A DNA stretch of 64,000 nt, taken from the NCBI RefSeq assembly GCF_001425485.1, contig NZ_LMQW01000012.1, forward strand, positions 542,100 through 606,099. The letters run 5' to 3'. Each line of letters starts with the position of its first letter. The first letter of the stretch is position 1. The notes beneath the pieces are model-generated. The model was not told the origin of the DNA. It did no database searches and was given only the letters and a program-made list of their open reading frames with translations. This DNA is from Aureimonas sp. Leaf427 (lineage in GTDB: Bacteria; Pseudomonadota; Alphaproteobacteria; Rhizobiales; Rhizobiaceae). The position numbers and the translations under genes were made by a program. This document shows, piece after piece, positions 55,119-63,856 of this stretch.

Positions 55119-56291
55119 TCAAGCGACAGGCGCCCCGCCGGACGGGATCTCCCGCTCGGCGGCCTCCGCCAGGAGGGCGGGGATCAGGTCGGTCTGCGAG
55201 ACGATGCCGACGAGGCGGCCGTCGTCGCCGATGACGGGCAGATGGTGCAGCCCGGCATCCGTCATCGGGATCACGATCTCGGCGATCGGCGTCTGCGGCC
55301 GGATCGTGGCGACCGGCGTCGTCATGATGTCCTCGACGCAGCCATAGGGCGCCCGCGCGCGGCTCGCGGTCAGGCGCAGGCGGTGGCGCCAGCCGAGGCG
55401 CGGCCCCCTCCCGTCCCAGGCCGACTTGTCGAGAAGGTCTGTCTGCGTGACGATGCCGATCACCCGCGCGCTCTCGTCGGTCACGGGCAAAGCCTTGATA
55501 TGGTGGCGGCGCAGGAGGTCGAAGGCCTCCTTCAGCGAGGCGTCCGGCGCGATGGCGACGACGTCGCGCGACATGACGGTCGAGGCCGTCGCGAGCCCCG
55601 CCTTTCGGCCGTAGCTGCGCATCTGGGCCAGCTTCAGGATCGAGAGGAGATCGCCGCGCCCGATGTCGAGAACACCGTCGAACTCCTGAAGCACCGCATC
55701 GAGATCGGCGGCGGCGAGGCCGAGCCGCGTCGAGGGCGCGGGATCGGCCGTGTGCCGCGCGACCGCCGCGCGCGGGGGAACGTGCGGATAGGTGCGGCCG
55801 GTCAGATTGTTGAAGACGAGGGCTCCCGCAAGGAGCAGCAGCGAATTGGCGAGCACAGGCCAGAGGAGAAAGCCGTAGCCGAGTCCCGTGATCGCCGGCC
55901 CGCCGAGGACGGCGGTGAGCGCCACCGCGCCGCTCGGCGGATGGAGGCAGCGGAGCGCCATCATCGCGGCGATCGCCATGGAAATGGCGAGGGACGCCGC
56001 GAGCATCGGGTCGGGCACGAGCCGGGCGACGGAGACTCCCACGAAGGCCGAGACGAGATTGCCGCCGAGGATCGACCAGGGCTGCGCCAGCGGGCTTGCC
56101 GGAACCGCGAAGAGGAGCACGGCCGAGGCGCCCATCGGCGCGATCAGGATGGGCAGCGCCGCGCCCTCGCCGACGGCGGCGCGCGAGACGAGGCCGGTCG
56201 CGAGAATGCCGAGCAGCGCGCCCGCGGCGGATCGGACCCGCTCGCGCGCGCTGAGACGGGGAAGATCGGGAATCCAGTGCCTGAGCTGCAT
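55119..56291 (-). CDS. HPP-family membrane protein with CBS domains
   Basis: A 390-residue protein. The N-terminal half has four hydrophobic segments with the HPP motif in LRCLHPPSGAVAL. The C-terminal half holds a pair of CBS domains (RDVVAIAPDASLKEAFDLL and VATIRPQTPIAEIVIP), which sense adenine nucleotides. HPP proteins are thought to transport nitrite or other small anions; here the CBS pair suggests ligand control (inference). It is convergent with the oxygenase gene, ten bases apart. Confidence 0.9.
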   Translation of the reverse strand: MQLRHWIPDLPRLSARERVRSAAGALLGILATGLVSRAAVGEGAALPILIAPMGASAVLLFAVPASPLAQPWSILGGNLVSAFVGVSVARLVPDPMLAASLAISMAIAAMMALRCLHPPSGAVALTAVLGGPAITGLGYGFLLWPVLANSLLLLAGALVFNNLTGRTYPHVPPRAAVARHTADPAPSTRLGLAAADLDAVLQEFDGVLDIGRGDLLSILKLAQMRSYGRKAGLATASTVMSRDVVAIAPDASLKEAFDLLRRHHIKALPVTDESARVIGIVTQTDLLDKSAWDGRGPRLGWRHRLRLTASRARAPYGCVEDIMTTPVATIRPQTPIAEIVIPMTDAGLHHLPVIGDDGRLVGIVSQTDLIPALLAEAAEREIPSGGAPVA

Positions 56292-56331
56292 GGGGCCGCG
56301 CTTCGGAAGGGTGCTGTCTCGCGCCCGGCGA

Positions 56332-57090
56332 TCAGACGTGCTGGCCGCCGTTGATGTGGATTTCCGAGCCCGTGACGTAGCTTGCCTGGTTGGAGCAGAG
56401 GAAGAAGATGATGTCGGCGACCTCCGCCGTCTTGCCGAGGCGGCGCAGCGGGATGTTCTCGACGATCTTGTCCGTGCCGGGCGAGAGGATCGCGGTGTCG
56501 ATCTCGCCGGGGGCGATGGCGTTGACGCGGATGCCGGCCGGGCCGAAATCGGCGGCCATCTCGCGCGTCAGCGAGGCGAGCGCGGCCTTGGACGTCGCAT
56601 AGGCGGTGCCGGCGAAGGGATGGACGCGCCCGCCCGCGATCGACGTGACGTTGACGATCGAGCCCTGCGCGGTCGAAAGCTCCTTGAAGAGCCCGCGCGC
56701 CAGCATGATCGGGGCGAAGAAGTTCACCTGGAACACGTCGCGCCACAGATGCATCGCGGTCTGGATCGAATCGAGGCGCGAGCCCGCATCGCCCTTCGGC
56801 GAGATCGCGGCATTGTTGACGAGCGCATGGAGCTGCGAGCCGTTCGCCTCCAGCCGGTGGCGGATCTCGGAAATGGCGAAGCCCACGTCCTCGGGATCGG
56901 CGAGATCGACCTTGATGTGGTCCTCCGCGCCCGCCGGCCAGGGGCAGTCCTCGGCAAAGGGCTGGCGCGAGCAGGTGATGACCCGCCACCCCTCCCGCGA
57001 GAAGCGCTTGACCGCGGCATGCCCGATGCCCCGCGAGGCGCCGGTCAGGACGAGCGTCTTTCGGGTGTCCTGAGGTTCTGCGGTCGCCAT
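56332..57090 (-). CDS. Short-chain dehydrogenase/reductase
   Basis: A 252-residue SDR. The NAD(P) loop is VLTGASRGIGHAA, then NNAAIS, the catalytic Ser in VTSIAGG, and YATSK with Tyr and Lys. It ends VTGSEIHINGGQHV like FabG-type enzymes. The ATG at 57090 is preferred; the longer frame to 57186 has a poor N-terminus. It precedes the HPP gene on the same strand by 40 bases. Substrate unknown. Confidence 0.92.
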   Translation of the reverse strand: MATAEPQDTRKTLVLTGASRGIGHAAVKRFSREGWRVITCSRQPFAEDCPWPAGAEDHIKVDLADPEDVGFAISEIRHRLEANGSQLHALVNNAAISPKGDAGSRLDSIQTAMHLWRDVFQVNFFAPIMLARGLFKELSTAQGSIVNVTSIAGGRVHPFAGTAYATSKAALASLTREMAADFGPAGIRVNAIAPGEIDTAILSPGTDKIVENIPLRRLGKTAEVADIIFFLCSNQASYVTGSEIHINGGQHV

Positions 57091-57310
57091 CGAATGTCCC
57101 ACCCGTCCCGATCCATCGCCGGCCGAGCGACGGCCGAGCGCGTGCAAAGCAGGCGCGATCACCTGTTCGAAACCTGTCTTTAGCATCGAAGCGGGCGAAG
57201 GCGACAGGCGTCTCGATCGGTGCGTCCCTTCGGCCCGATCGGCATCGAACCTTGCGCGGCCGCCACGACGCCCGTAGATTTTTCCTCGCGTCGAAAGGGG
57301 ATCGCCGGAA

Positions 57311-57565
57311 ATGGGTCAGGTCAGTTTCACGGATTTCCGCGCCCGTACGGCGGCGCATCTCGACCGGATCGAAGCGGATCGGACCGAGCTGATCGTGACA
57401 CGGCGGAACCGCGAGCCCGTGGTCGTCCTGCCGCTCGCCGACTGGGAGCGGATGCAGGAAACGCTGAACATCCTCGGCTCGCCGTCCAACGCCCGCAGCC
57501 TTCTGGACGACATGGGAGAGCTCGACGGCCGTGCAGTCGAGGCCCGCGATGTGACCGAGCGTTAA
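57311..57565 (+). CDS. Phd/YefM-family antitoxin, orphaned
   Basis: An 84-residue antitoxin with the Phd/YefM fold: VSFTDFRARTAAHLDRIEAD, LIVTRRNREPVVVLPLADWE, and an amphipathic helix plus acidic C-tail. It normally pairs with a YoeB or Doc toxin encoded just downstream. Here the downstream sequence is only a broken yoeB (57566-57780), so the protein has lost its partner. It may persist as a regulator or as a protection against other toxins. GGGGATCGCCGGAA lies upstream. Confidence 0.88.
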   Translation: MGQVSFTDFRARTAAHLDRIEADRTELIVTRRNREPVVVLPLADWERMQETLNILGSPSNARSLLDDMGELDGRAVEARDVTER

Positions 57566-57780
57566 GGCCAGTCCGTCCCGCACGCTGCGAGAATGGCGGC
57601 TGTGGCAGGTGAACGCTCCGATCGGAGATGCGCTTCGCTCCCCTTTTCCGGCATCGGCAAATCGAAGTCTTCGGGTGAAACCTTGAATGGTCGGCGGTCC
57701 CGGTGCATCGATCAGCCGCAAGGGCTCTTCGATCACATCGCCGGTCCCCACTTCGATCAGATCGCCAGAGATTCCAGCCG
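57566..57780 (+). pseudogene. Decayed YoeB-type toxin gene
   Basis: No intact frame. Reading from 57570 gives RTLREWRLWQVN, matching the early YoeB helix; then at about 57645 the sequence shifts frame, and GIGKSKSSGETLNGRRSRCI with LFDHIAG follows. These echo the YoeB core (GIGKPE...L.G..SRRID). The catalytic C-terminal region is missing. It lies directly after a Phd antitoxin and runs into hrpB. Confidence 0.7.
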
Positions 57781-60273
57781 ACCGCCCCCGTCACGAGTGA
57801 GACACTGAACCCACCTCGCCTCCCCGATCTCTCCGTCGCCGCCATCCTTCCGGCGCTGTCCGACGCCCTCGCGGCGCGGCCGAACGCCGTGCTCGTCGCG
57901 CCGCCGGGCGCGGGCAAGACGACACTGGTGCCGCTGCATCTCCTGGCTCATCCGCGGCTGAAGACCGGGCGCATCCTGCTCGTCGAGCCGCGGCGGCTGG
58001 CCGCGCGGGCGGCGGCGCGGCGGATGGCGGAGCTTCTGGGCGAGGCGGTGGGCGAGACCGTCGGCTGGCGCATGCGGCTCGACACCAAGGTCTCCGCCCG
58101 CACGCGGATCGAGGTCGTGACGGAGGGCGTCTTCACGCGGCAGATCCTGTCGGAGCCCGATCTTCCCGGCGTCTGCGCCGTCCTCTTCGACGAGTTCCAC
58201 GAGCGCTCGCTCGACGCCGATCTCGGCCTTGCCCTCGCGCTCGACGTGCAGGGCGCGCTGCGCGAGGACCTTCGGCTGATCGTCATGTCGGCGACGCTGG
58301 ACGGCGCGCGCGTCGCGGCGCTTCTCGGCGAAGGCGTGCCGATCCTGAAGAGCGAGGGCCGCGCCTTTCCCGTCACGGTGAAGCATCGCGACCGGCCGGG
58401 CACGGAGCGGATCGAGGACACGGTCGCCGGGGCCGTGCGCGAAGCGCTGGCCGAGGAGACCGGCAGCCTCCTCGTCTTCCTGCCGGGGCAGGCCGAGATC
58501 GCGCGGACCGCCGAGCGGCTGGCGCCCCTGGCGGGCCCGACCCTCGTCGTCGCGCCGCTCTTCGGCGCGATGGACGGCGCCGCGCAGGATCTCGCGATCC
58601 GCCCCGCGCCGCCCGGCATCCGCAAGATCGTGCTCGCCACCTCCATCGCGGAAACCTCGATCACGATCGACGGCGTCTCGGTCGTCATCGATTCCGGCCT
58701 GCGGCGCCAGCCGGTCTTCGAGCCCTCCACCGGACTGTCGCGGCTGGAGACGGTGCGCGTCTCGCGGGCGGGCGCCGAGCAGCGCGCCGGCCGCGCCGGG
58801 CGCACGGCGCCGGGCACGGCGATCCGGCTCTGGCGCGAGGAACAGGGGCTGGAGCCCTTCGACCGGCCGGAAATGCTCTCGGCCGATCTCTCCGGCCTCG
58901 TCCTCGACTGCGCCACCTTCGGCGTGTCCGATCCCGCGACCCTCGCCTTTCTCGACCCGCCGCCCGGCCCGGCGCTCGCCGAAGCGCGCGCGCTTCTGGA
59001 ATCGCTCGGCGCCTTCGACGCGCGGGGGCAGGTGACGCCGACGGGTCTTGCCATGCGCGAGGTCGGCCTCTCTCCACGCCTCGCCCGCATGGTGGTGGAG
59101 GCCGGCGCCGCGCGCGGCCTTGCCGCGGATCTCGCCGTGCTCCTCACCGAGCGCGGCCTCGGCGGCACCGATCCCGATCTGGAAGACCGCCTGCGCCGCT
59201 GGCGGGCGGAGCGCAGTCCCCGCGCGCGCGATGCCGCGACGCTGGCGCGGCGCATCGAGAAACAAGCCGGCCGCGCCGCTCCCGCCTCCGGCCTGGAGGG
59301 CGGCGACAGACCCGAGGCGGGCGCGGTCCTCGCCCTCGCCTTTCCCGACCGCGTCGCCGCCGCGCGCGGGGCCCGCGGGCAGTTCGTCCTGGCGAACGGG
59401 CGCGGCGGGGCGGTCGACGCCTTCTCGCCGCTGGCCGACGAGCCCTTCCTCGTCGTCGCCGACCTCGTCGGCGCCGCGCGCTCGGCCCGGATCGCGGCGG
59501 CCGCGCGTGTTTCACGTGAATCGCTGGAGGCGATCTTCGCCGACCGCATCGTGGAGGAGGACCTCGTCGCCTTCGACGCCAGAAGCGGCGAGGTCCGCGC
59601 GCGCCGCAGGCGCGGGCTCGGCCGCGCGACGCTGGCGGAGGCGCCGGTCAAGGTGCCGAGCGGGGCGCTCGCGAGCGCGGCGCTCGCCGGCGGTCTGCGC
59701 GACAAGGGGTTCGCCGCCCTGCCGCTCGGCGCGGAGGGCGAGCGCTATCTCCTGCGTCTGCGCTTTCTCGCCCATGCGTTCGGCCCGCCCTGGCCGGATC
59801 TCTCCGAAGCGCACCTTCTGGAAACGCTGGAGGACTGGCTGATGCCCTTCCTGCCCGGCGCGACGAGGATCGCCGAGATCCGGCCGGACACGGTGCGCGA
59901 CGCGCTGACGGCGCTGGTGCCCGCCGAGCTGGCCGGCCGCATCGAGGCCCTGGCGCCCTCGCATTTCGAGGCGCCGACGGGCTCGCGCCTGCCGATCCGC
60001 TACGAGGCGGAGGGGCCGGTCCTTTCCGTCCGCGTGCAGGAACTCTACGGGCTGACCGCCCATCCCGCCCTCGCGGACGGCCGTCTGCCTCTGACGCTGG
60101 AGCTTCTGTCGCCGGCGCACCGGCCGGTCCAGATCACGCGCGACCTGCCGGGCTTCTGGGCCGGCTCCTGGCGCGAGGTGCGCGCCGACCTTCGCGGGCG
60201 CTATCCCCGCCACGTCTGGCCGGAGGACCCGGCGAGAGCGGAGGCGACGGCGCGCGCCAAACCGCGCAGCTGA
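57703..60273 (+). CDS. hrpB: ATP-dependent RNA helicase HrpB
   Basis: An 856-residue DEAH-box helicase. Motif I LVAPPGAGKTTLVP, motif II LFDEFHERSLD, motif III MSATLDG and motif VI EQRAGRAGRT are all complete, followed by the HrpB-type C-terminal domain. The first 30 residues (MHRSAARALRSHRR and on) are encoded over the decayed yoeB in another frame and do not look like HrpB. The only in-frame standard start before the conserved LPDLSVAAILPAL is the GTG at 57703, though a CTG at 57799 could serve. The start is therefore uncertain. Role in RNA metabolism is not fully known. Confidence 0.93.
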   Translation: MHRSAARALRSHRRSPLRSDRQRFQPTAPVTSETLNPPRLPDLSVAAILPALSDALAARPNAVLVAPPGAGKTTLVPLHLLAHPRLKTGRILLVEPRRLAARAAARRMAELLGEAVGETVGWRMRLDTKVSARTRIEVVTEGVFTRQILSEPDLPGVCAVLFDEFHERSLDADLGLALALDVQGALREDLRLIVMSATLDGARVAALLGEGVPILKSEGRAFPVTVKHRDRPGTERIEDTVAGAVREALAEETGSLLVFLPGQAEIARTAERLAPLAGPTLVVAPLFGAMDGAAQDLAIRPAPPGIRKIVLATSIAETSITIDGVSVVIDSGLRRQPVFEPSTGLSRLETVRVSRAGAEQRAGRAGRTAPGTAIRLWREEQGLEPFDRPEMLSADLSGLVLDCATFGVSDPATLAFLDPPPGPALAEARALLESLGAFDARGQVTPTGLAMREVGLSPRLARMVVEAGAARGLAADLAVLLTERGLGGTDPDLEDRLRRWRAERSPRARDAATLARRIEKQAGRAAPASGLEGGDRPEAGAVLALAFPDRVAAARGARGQFVLANGRGGAVDAFSPLADEPFLVVADLVGAARSARIAAAARVSRESLEAIFADRIVEEDLVAFDARSGEVRARRRRGLGRATLAEAPVKVPSGALASAALAGGLRDKGFAALPLGAEGERYLLRLRFLAHAFGPPWPDLSEAHLLETLEDWLMPFLPGATRIAEIRPDTVRDALTALVPAELAGRIEALAPSHFEAPTGSRLPIRYEAEGPVLSVRVQELYGLTAHPALADGRLPLTLELLSPAHRPVQITRDLPGFWAGSWREVRADLRGRYPRHVWPEDPARAEATARAKPRS

Positions 60274-60398
60274 TCTCCCCGCGTCCCCTCCACCGCGTCC
60301 CTCCCCCGCGTCCCGATGTCCTGGGGCGCGATGCACTCTAGTTATGGCATGGGAAGCCGATCATCTGGCGATATCCAGGATATGGAAGGAGAGCGCCG

Positions 60399-60491
60399 AT
60401 GCTGGTTGAGATCAGGTCGACCGTGACCACACAGGGGAAAACCGGACGTTTCGCCGGCTCGGATCGTCCGTCGAAGGCGGTACGGGCATGA
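60399..60491 (+). CDS. Candidate 30-residue leader peptide coupled to actS
   Basis: ATG at 60399 follows AAGGAG by seven bases, a very good ribosome site. The 30-codon frame (MLVEIRSTVTTQGKTGRFAG, then ten more residues) ends with a TGA that overlaps the actS ATG as ATGA. This geometry is typical of translational coupling. No similarity was recognised, and conservation is unknown, so it may be chance. Confidence 0.45.
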   Translation: MLVEIRSTVTTQGKTGRFAGSDRPSKAVRA

Positions 60492-61831
60492 GCGAGCAGA
60501 CCAGCCGCCCCGGCTTCGGCTTCGCCCTGCCCGGCTTCGACCTTCCCATGCACGAGAGCCAGCGGCTGCGGCTGGCGACGCTGACGCGGCTGCGCTGGCT
60601 GTCCGTCGCGGGCCAGACGGCGGCCTGCGTCTTCGTCGCCTGGGCGCTCTGGTATCCCTATCCCGTCGGCATCTGCCTCGCGCTGATCGCCGTCTCGGCG
60701 GGTCTGAACGTCGTTCTCGGCCTGACCTATCCGAAGAGCCGGCGCCTTTCCTCCTGGGCCGCCGTCGGCATCCTCACCTTCGACATCCTGCAGCCCTCGA
60801 CGCTTCTCTACGTCACCGGCGGCATTCAGAACCCGTTCGCGGTCTTCCTCATCATCCCGGTGCTGATGGCCTCGGCCACCCAGCCGCCGCTGACGACGAT
60901 CGGGCTCGGCATTCTCGCCGTCGCCGCCGCGACCTTCCTCGCCTTCTTCCACATGCCCCTGCCCTGGCCGGCGGGCGTGGAGCTGATGCTGCCGGCCTCC
61001 TATGTCGCGGGCCTCTGGTACGCGATCGCCGCGACGATCGTGTTCGCCGCCGTCTACGTCTACCGGGTCGCCGCCGAGGCGCGCACGCTCGCGGACGCTC
61101 TCGGCGCGACCGAGCTGGTGCTCCAGCGCGAGCAGCATCTCTCCGCCCTGGACGGGCTCGCCGCCGCCGCCGCCCACGAGCTCGGCTCGCCGCTCGCCAC
61201 GATCGCGCTCGTCGCCAAGGAGATGGGCCGCACGACGCGGCTCGACGCGCCCGAGCGCGAGGACGTGGAGCTTCTGATGGCTCAGAGCGAGCGCTGCCGC
61301 GACATCCTGCGCCAGCTCACCTCGCTCTCCTCCTCCTCCGAGGAGCACATGGCGCGGCTGCCGCTGCTCTCGATGGTGGAGGAAGTCTCCGAGCCGCACC
61401 GCCATTTCGGCATCGCGGTGCGCGTCGAGGCGACCGAACGCGGCGATTCCGAGCCGGTCATGCGGCGCAATGCCGGCGTTCTCTACGGGCTCGGCAACAT
61501 CGTCGAGAACGCCGTCGACTTCGCGGCATCGGAGGTCGTGATCCGCGCGGGTTGGTCGGCGAAGGGCGTCGATCTCGTCGTTCTCGACGACGGGCCGGGC
61601 TTCGCGCCGGAAATTCTGGCGCGCATCGGCGATCCCTATATGAGCCGGCGCGACAACGACGCGCGCAAGGGCGGCGGGCTCGGGCTCGGGCTCTTCATCG
61701 CCAAGACGCTGCTGGAGCGCTCGGGCGCGACGCTGACCGTCTCCAACCGGCGCGACGCGAAAGGCGCCTCCGTCGCGATCCATTGGCCGCGCGAAGCCTT
61801 CGTCTCCCGGCCCCCGCCGAGCGAGCGCTAG
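60488..61831 (+). CDS. actS: Redox-sensing histidine kinase ActS (RegB/PrrB)
   Basis: A 447-residue membrane kinase. Six hydrophobic segments occupy residues 30-195, including the quinone-sensing motif TGGIQNPFAVF. The cytoplasmic part has the H-box AAHELGSPLATIALVAKE, followed by SERCRDIL with the redox-active cysteine known from RegB, then NIVENAVDFA (N), DDGPGFAP (G1) and GLGLGLFIAKTLL (G2). It phosphorylates ActR in response to oxygen/redox state. It lies in an hrpB-actS-actR-mmcB arrangement. Confidence 0.96.
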   Translation: MSEQTSRPGFGFALPGFDLPMHESQRLRLATLTRLRWLSVAGQTAACVFVAWALWYPYPVGICLALIAVSAGLNVVLGLTYPKSRRLSSWAAVGILTFDILQPSTLLYVTGGIQNPFAVFLIIPVLMASATQPPLTTIGLGILAVAAATFLAFFHMPLPWPAGVELMLPASYVAGLWYAIAATIVFAAVYVYRVAAEARTLADALGATELVLQREQHLSALDGLAAAAAHELGSPLATIALVAKEMGRTTRLDAPEREDVELLMAQSERCRDILRQLTSLSSSSEEHMARLPLLSMVEEVSEPHRHFGIAVRVEATERGDSEPVMRRNAGVLYGLGNIVENAVDFAASEVVIRAGWSAKGVDLVVLDDGPGFAPEILARIGDPYMSRRDNDARKGGGLGLGLFIAKTLLERSGATLTVSNRRDAKGASVAIHWPREAFVSRPPPSER

Positions 61832-61999
61832 ATAGCACGGCCGACCGGCGGAGCGCTCGCGCAGACGTGACCGCCGGGACTGCACCTGCTGCTTGAAGCC
61901 ATCGGGTGCTGGCCCAACTTCGGTTGTGCAAGGTTGTGTCCGCGCCTTGCCGGGTCGCCCTTCGGCGGCCGGGGCGCGGCGGCCGATGGATCAAATCCC

Positions 62000-62575
62000 A
62001 TGCTCACCGAGTTCGATTCCACCCCTCTGTCCCGCAACGTTCTTCCCGATGGCGACCGCTCGCTGCTGGTCGTGGACGACGACAAGCCCTTCCTCCAGCG
62101 TCTCTCCCGCGCGCTCGAACAGCGCGGCTTCGAGCTGCGCTCCGCCGACAGCGTGGCGGAGGGCCTTGCCGCCATCCGCGCGAGCGCGCCGGCCTATGCG
62201 GTGGTCGACATGCGGCTCGGCGACGGCAACGGGCTCGACGTGATCGAGGCGCTCCAGCGCGCGCGTGCCGACGCGCGCGTCATCGTCCTCACCGGCTACG
62301 GCAATATCGCGACGGCCGTGACGGCCGTGAAGCTCGGGGCGATCGACTATCTCGCCAAGCCCGCCGATGCCGACGAGGTCATCGCCGCGCTGATGCGCAC
62401 GCCCGGCACCCGCGCGGAACTGCCGGAAAACCCGATGTCGGCGGACCGCGTGCGCTGGGAGCACATCCAGCGCGTCTACGAGCTTTGCGAGCGCAACGTC
62501 TCGGAGACGGCCCGCCGCCTCTCCATGCACCGCCGCACGCTCCAGCGCATCCTTGCCAAGCGCGCGCCGCGCTGA
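62000..62575 (+). CDS. actR: Response regulator ActR (RegA/PrrA)
   Basis: A 191-residue regulator. The receiver has LLVVDDDKPF, the phosphorylated Asp in YAVVDMRLGDGNG, TGYGN and the Lys in YLAKPAD. A Fis-like helix-turn-helix closes the protein: ERNVSETARRLSMHRRTLQR. This is the conserved RegA/PrrA/ActR ending. The ATG at 62000 is chosen; a longer frame from 61934 has no support. It follows actS by about 170 bases and controls redox, respiratory and often nitrogen or carbon genes. Confidence 0.96.
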   Translation: MLTEFDSTPLSRNVLPDGDRSLLVVDDDKPFLQRLSRALEQRGFELRSADSVAEGLAAIRASAPAYAVVDMRLGDGNGLDVIEALQRARADARVIVLTGYGNIATAVTAVKLGAIDYLAKPADADEVIAALMRTPGTRAELPENPMSADRVRWEHIQRVYELCERNVSETARRLSMHRRTLQRILAKRAPR

Positions 62576-62602
62576 CCGTCGGACTTCGATCGAGCCAGAC
62601 AG

Positions 62603-62635
62603 GCGCCCGATGTCACGGACGACATCGGGCGCTTT
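62603..62635. terminator. Terminator hairpin after actR
   Basis: GCGCCCGATGTC (62603-62614) and its exact complement (62621-62632) form a 12-bp stem with a 6-base loop, followed by TTT on the plus strand. It can also end the convergent gene at 62648. Confidence 0.85.
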
Positions 62636-62647
62636 CGTGTCCGGCGT

Positions 62648-63079
62648 TCAGTTCTTGGCGACGTAGGTGAAGGAGGCGCAGAGGTTTTCGGTCGAGGTCG
62701 GCGCGTCCTCGCCGGTGAAGGCCGCGATCCAGTCGGTCTCGCCGTCCTCGTCCAGCCAGTTGGCGAGATAGGTCACGTCCCGGTCGCAGAGCGTGTTGCC
62801 GCCGTTCAGCTCGGGATTGGCGGGCTCGGCGATCGCGTAGACGGAGGCGGGTTTCACCACGCCGTCGACCCGGATTTCGTCCGCCACGAGATCGGAGAAG
62901 TCGAGATGCTTCCCGTTCTCGAAGGTGATGCCGGAATCGTCGAAATCGATGTCGCCCGTGATGCCCATCGCCGTCGTCGACAGGGCCTCGTAGGAGTCCG
63001 CCCGCACGGGCGCGGCGCCGAAGGCGGCGGCCAGAAGGATCGCCTGCGCGGCTATCGTCGAAAGGCGAAGACGGGTCAT
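62648..63079 (-). CDS. Secreted hypothetical protein
   Basis: A 143-residue exported protein. Signal peptide residues 1-27 (AAQAILLAAAFGAAPVRA); the mature part has DSYEALSTTAMGITGDIDF and two cysteines, one in NTLCDRDVTYL and one in ENLCASFTYVAKN near the end, which may form a disulfide. The ATG at 63079 with GGGAAAG upstream is chosen over 63115. No family name was recognised. Confidence 0.8.
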   Translation of the reverse strand: MTRLRLSTIAAQAILLAAAFGAAPVRADSYEALSTTAMGITGDIDFDDSGITFENGKHLDFSDLVADEIRVDGVVKPASVYAIAEPANPELNGGNTLCDRDVTYLANWLDEDGETDWIAAFTGEDAPTSTENLCASFTYVAKN

Positions 63080-63191
63080 GACGGGCTTTCCCGAAGCGGC
63101 GTTGGTGCGGTTCATGCTCTGGCACGGGTCCGGGCGCGGCGTCGACCGGGATTTACTCGAAAGCGACCCGGCTTGGTCGCGGGTCGCAGGC

Positions 63192-63722
63192 TCAGCCTTC
63201 GTCCGCCGGCGCCTCGTCGGCGAAGGCCTCCTCGGGCAGCGCCGTCATGAACGGGTTCGCCGCCCATTCCGCCTGTTGCAGGCGGTCGGCGGAGGCTCGG
63301 GCGAAGCGCAGCGTCAGGGCCTTGCGCGTCGGGGCGGCCATCCGGTGCTCGGGCGCCTCGCGCAGCATTTCCGCGCCGTAGCCGTCCGAGACGATGAGGC
63401 CGCAGTCCTCGGGAAAGATCGCGGCGGAGACGCCGGGATGCGTCGCGAAATAGAGGCGGTCGCAATGCTGGCGGTAGTCCGGCCATTTTCGATCGGTGCG
63501 GAAGTCCTCGATCGAGGTCTTGATCTCGACGATCAGCACCTCGCCCTTTTCGGTGAGGCCGACGAGATCGGCCCTTCGGCCGGAGGCCAGCGCCATTTCC
63601 GGCAGGAGGGCGACGCGCCAAGCGGCCATGAGGCGCTGGACGCCGCGGCGCACCAGCATGGCGCGGTCGGACTGGCGCCCATCGACGAGGGGCTCGAGCT
63701 TGAAGGGCGAAACGATCGGCAT
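63192..63722 (-). CDS. mmcB: MmcB-family DNA repair protein
   Basis: A 176-residue nuclease-fold protein of the MmcB family. Visible are ALASGRRADLVGLTEKGEVL and IVEIKTSIEDFRTDRKWPDY, the usual D-x-EIK-type catalytic core of a PD-(D/E)XK enzyme, then HCDRLYFAT. In Caulobacter MmcB is SOS-linked. It lies near the actS/actR pair, as in other Hyphomicrobiales. The start at 63722 gives the usual length. Confidence 0.9.
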   Translation of the reverse strand: MPIVSPFKLEPLVDGRQSDRAMLVRRGVQRLMAAWRVALLPEMALASGRRADLVGLTEKGEVLIVEIKTSIEDFRTDRKWPDYRQHCDRLYFATHPGVSAAIFPEDCGLIVSDGYGAEMLREAPEHRMAAPTRKALTLRFARASADRLQQAEWAANPFMTALPEEAFADEAPADEG

Positions 63723-63856
63723 GGGCGGAATCGTAGTCGCGCCGCCTGATTCGCCGCAAGCCCAAAGCGCGCTTCGGCCTGCGGCGGGCTGTCCCGGTCC
63801 AAACGCGCTCGCCCCGCGGGGGACATCGTGCCGGCCCCGCGGGAACGAAGCCTCGA

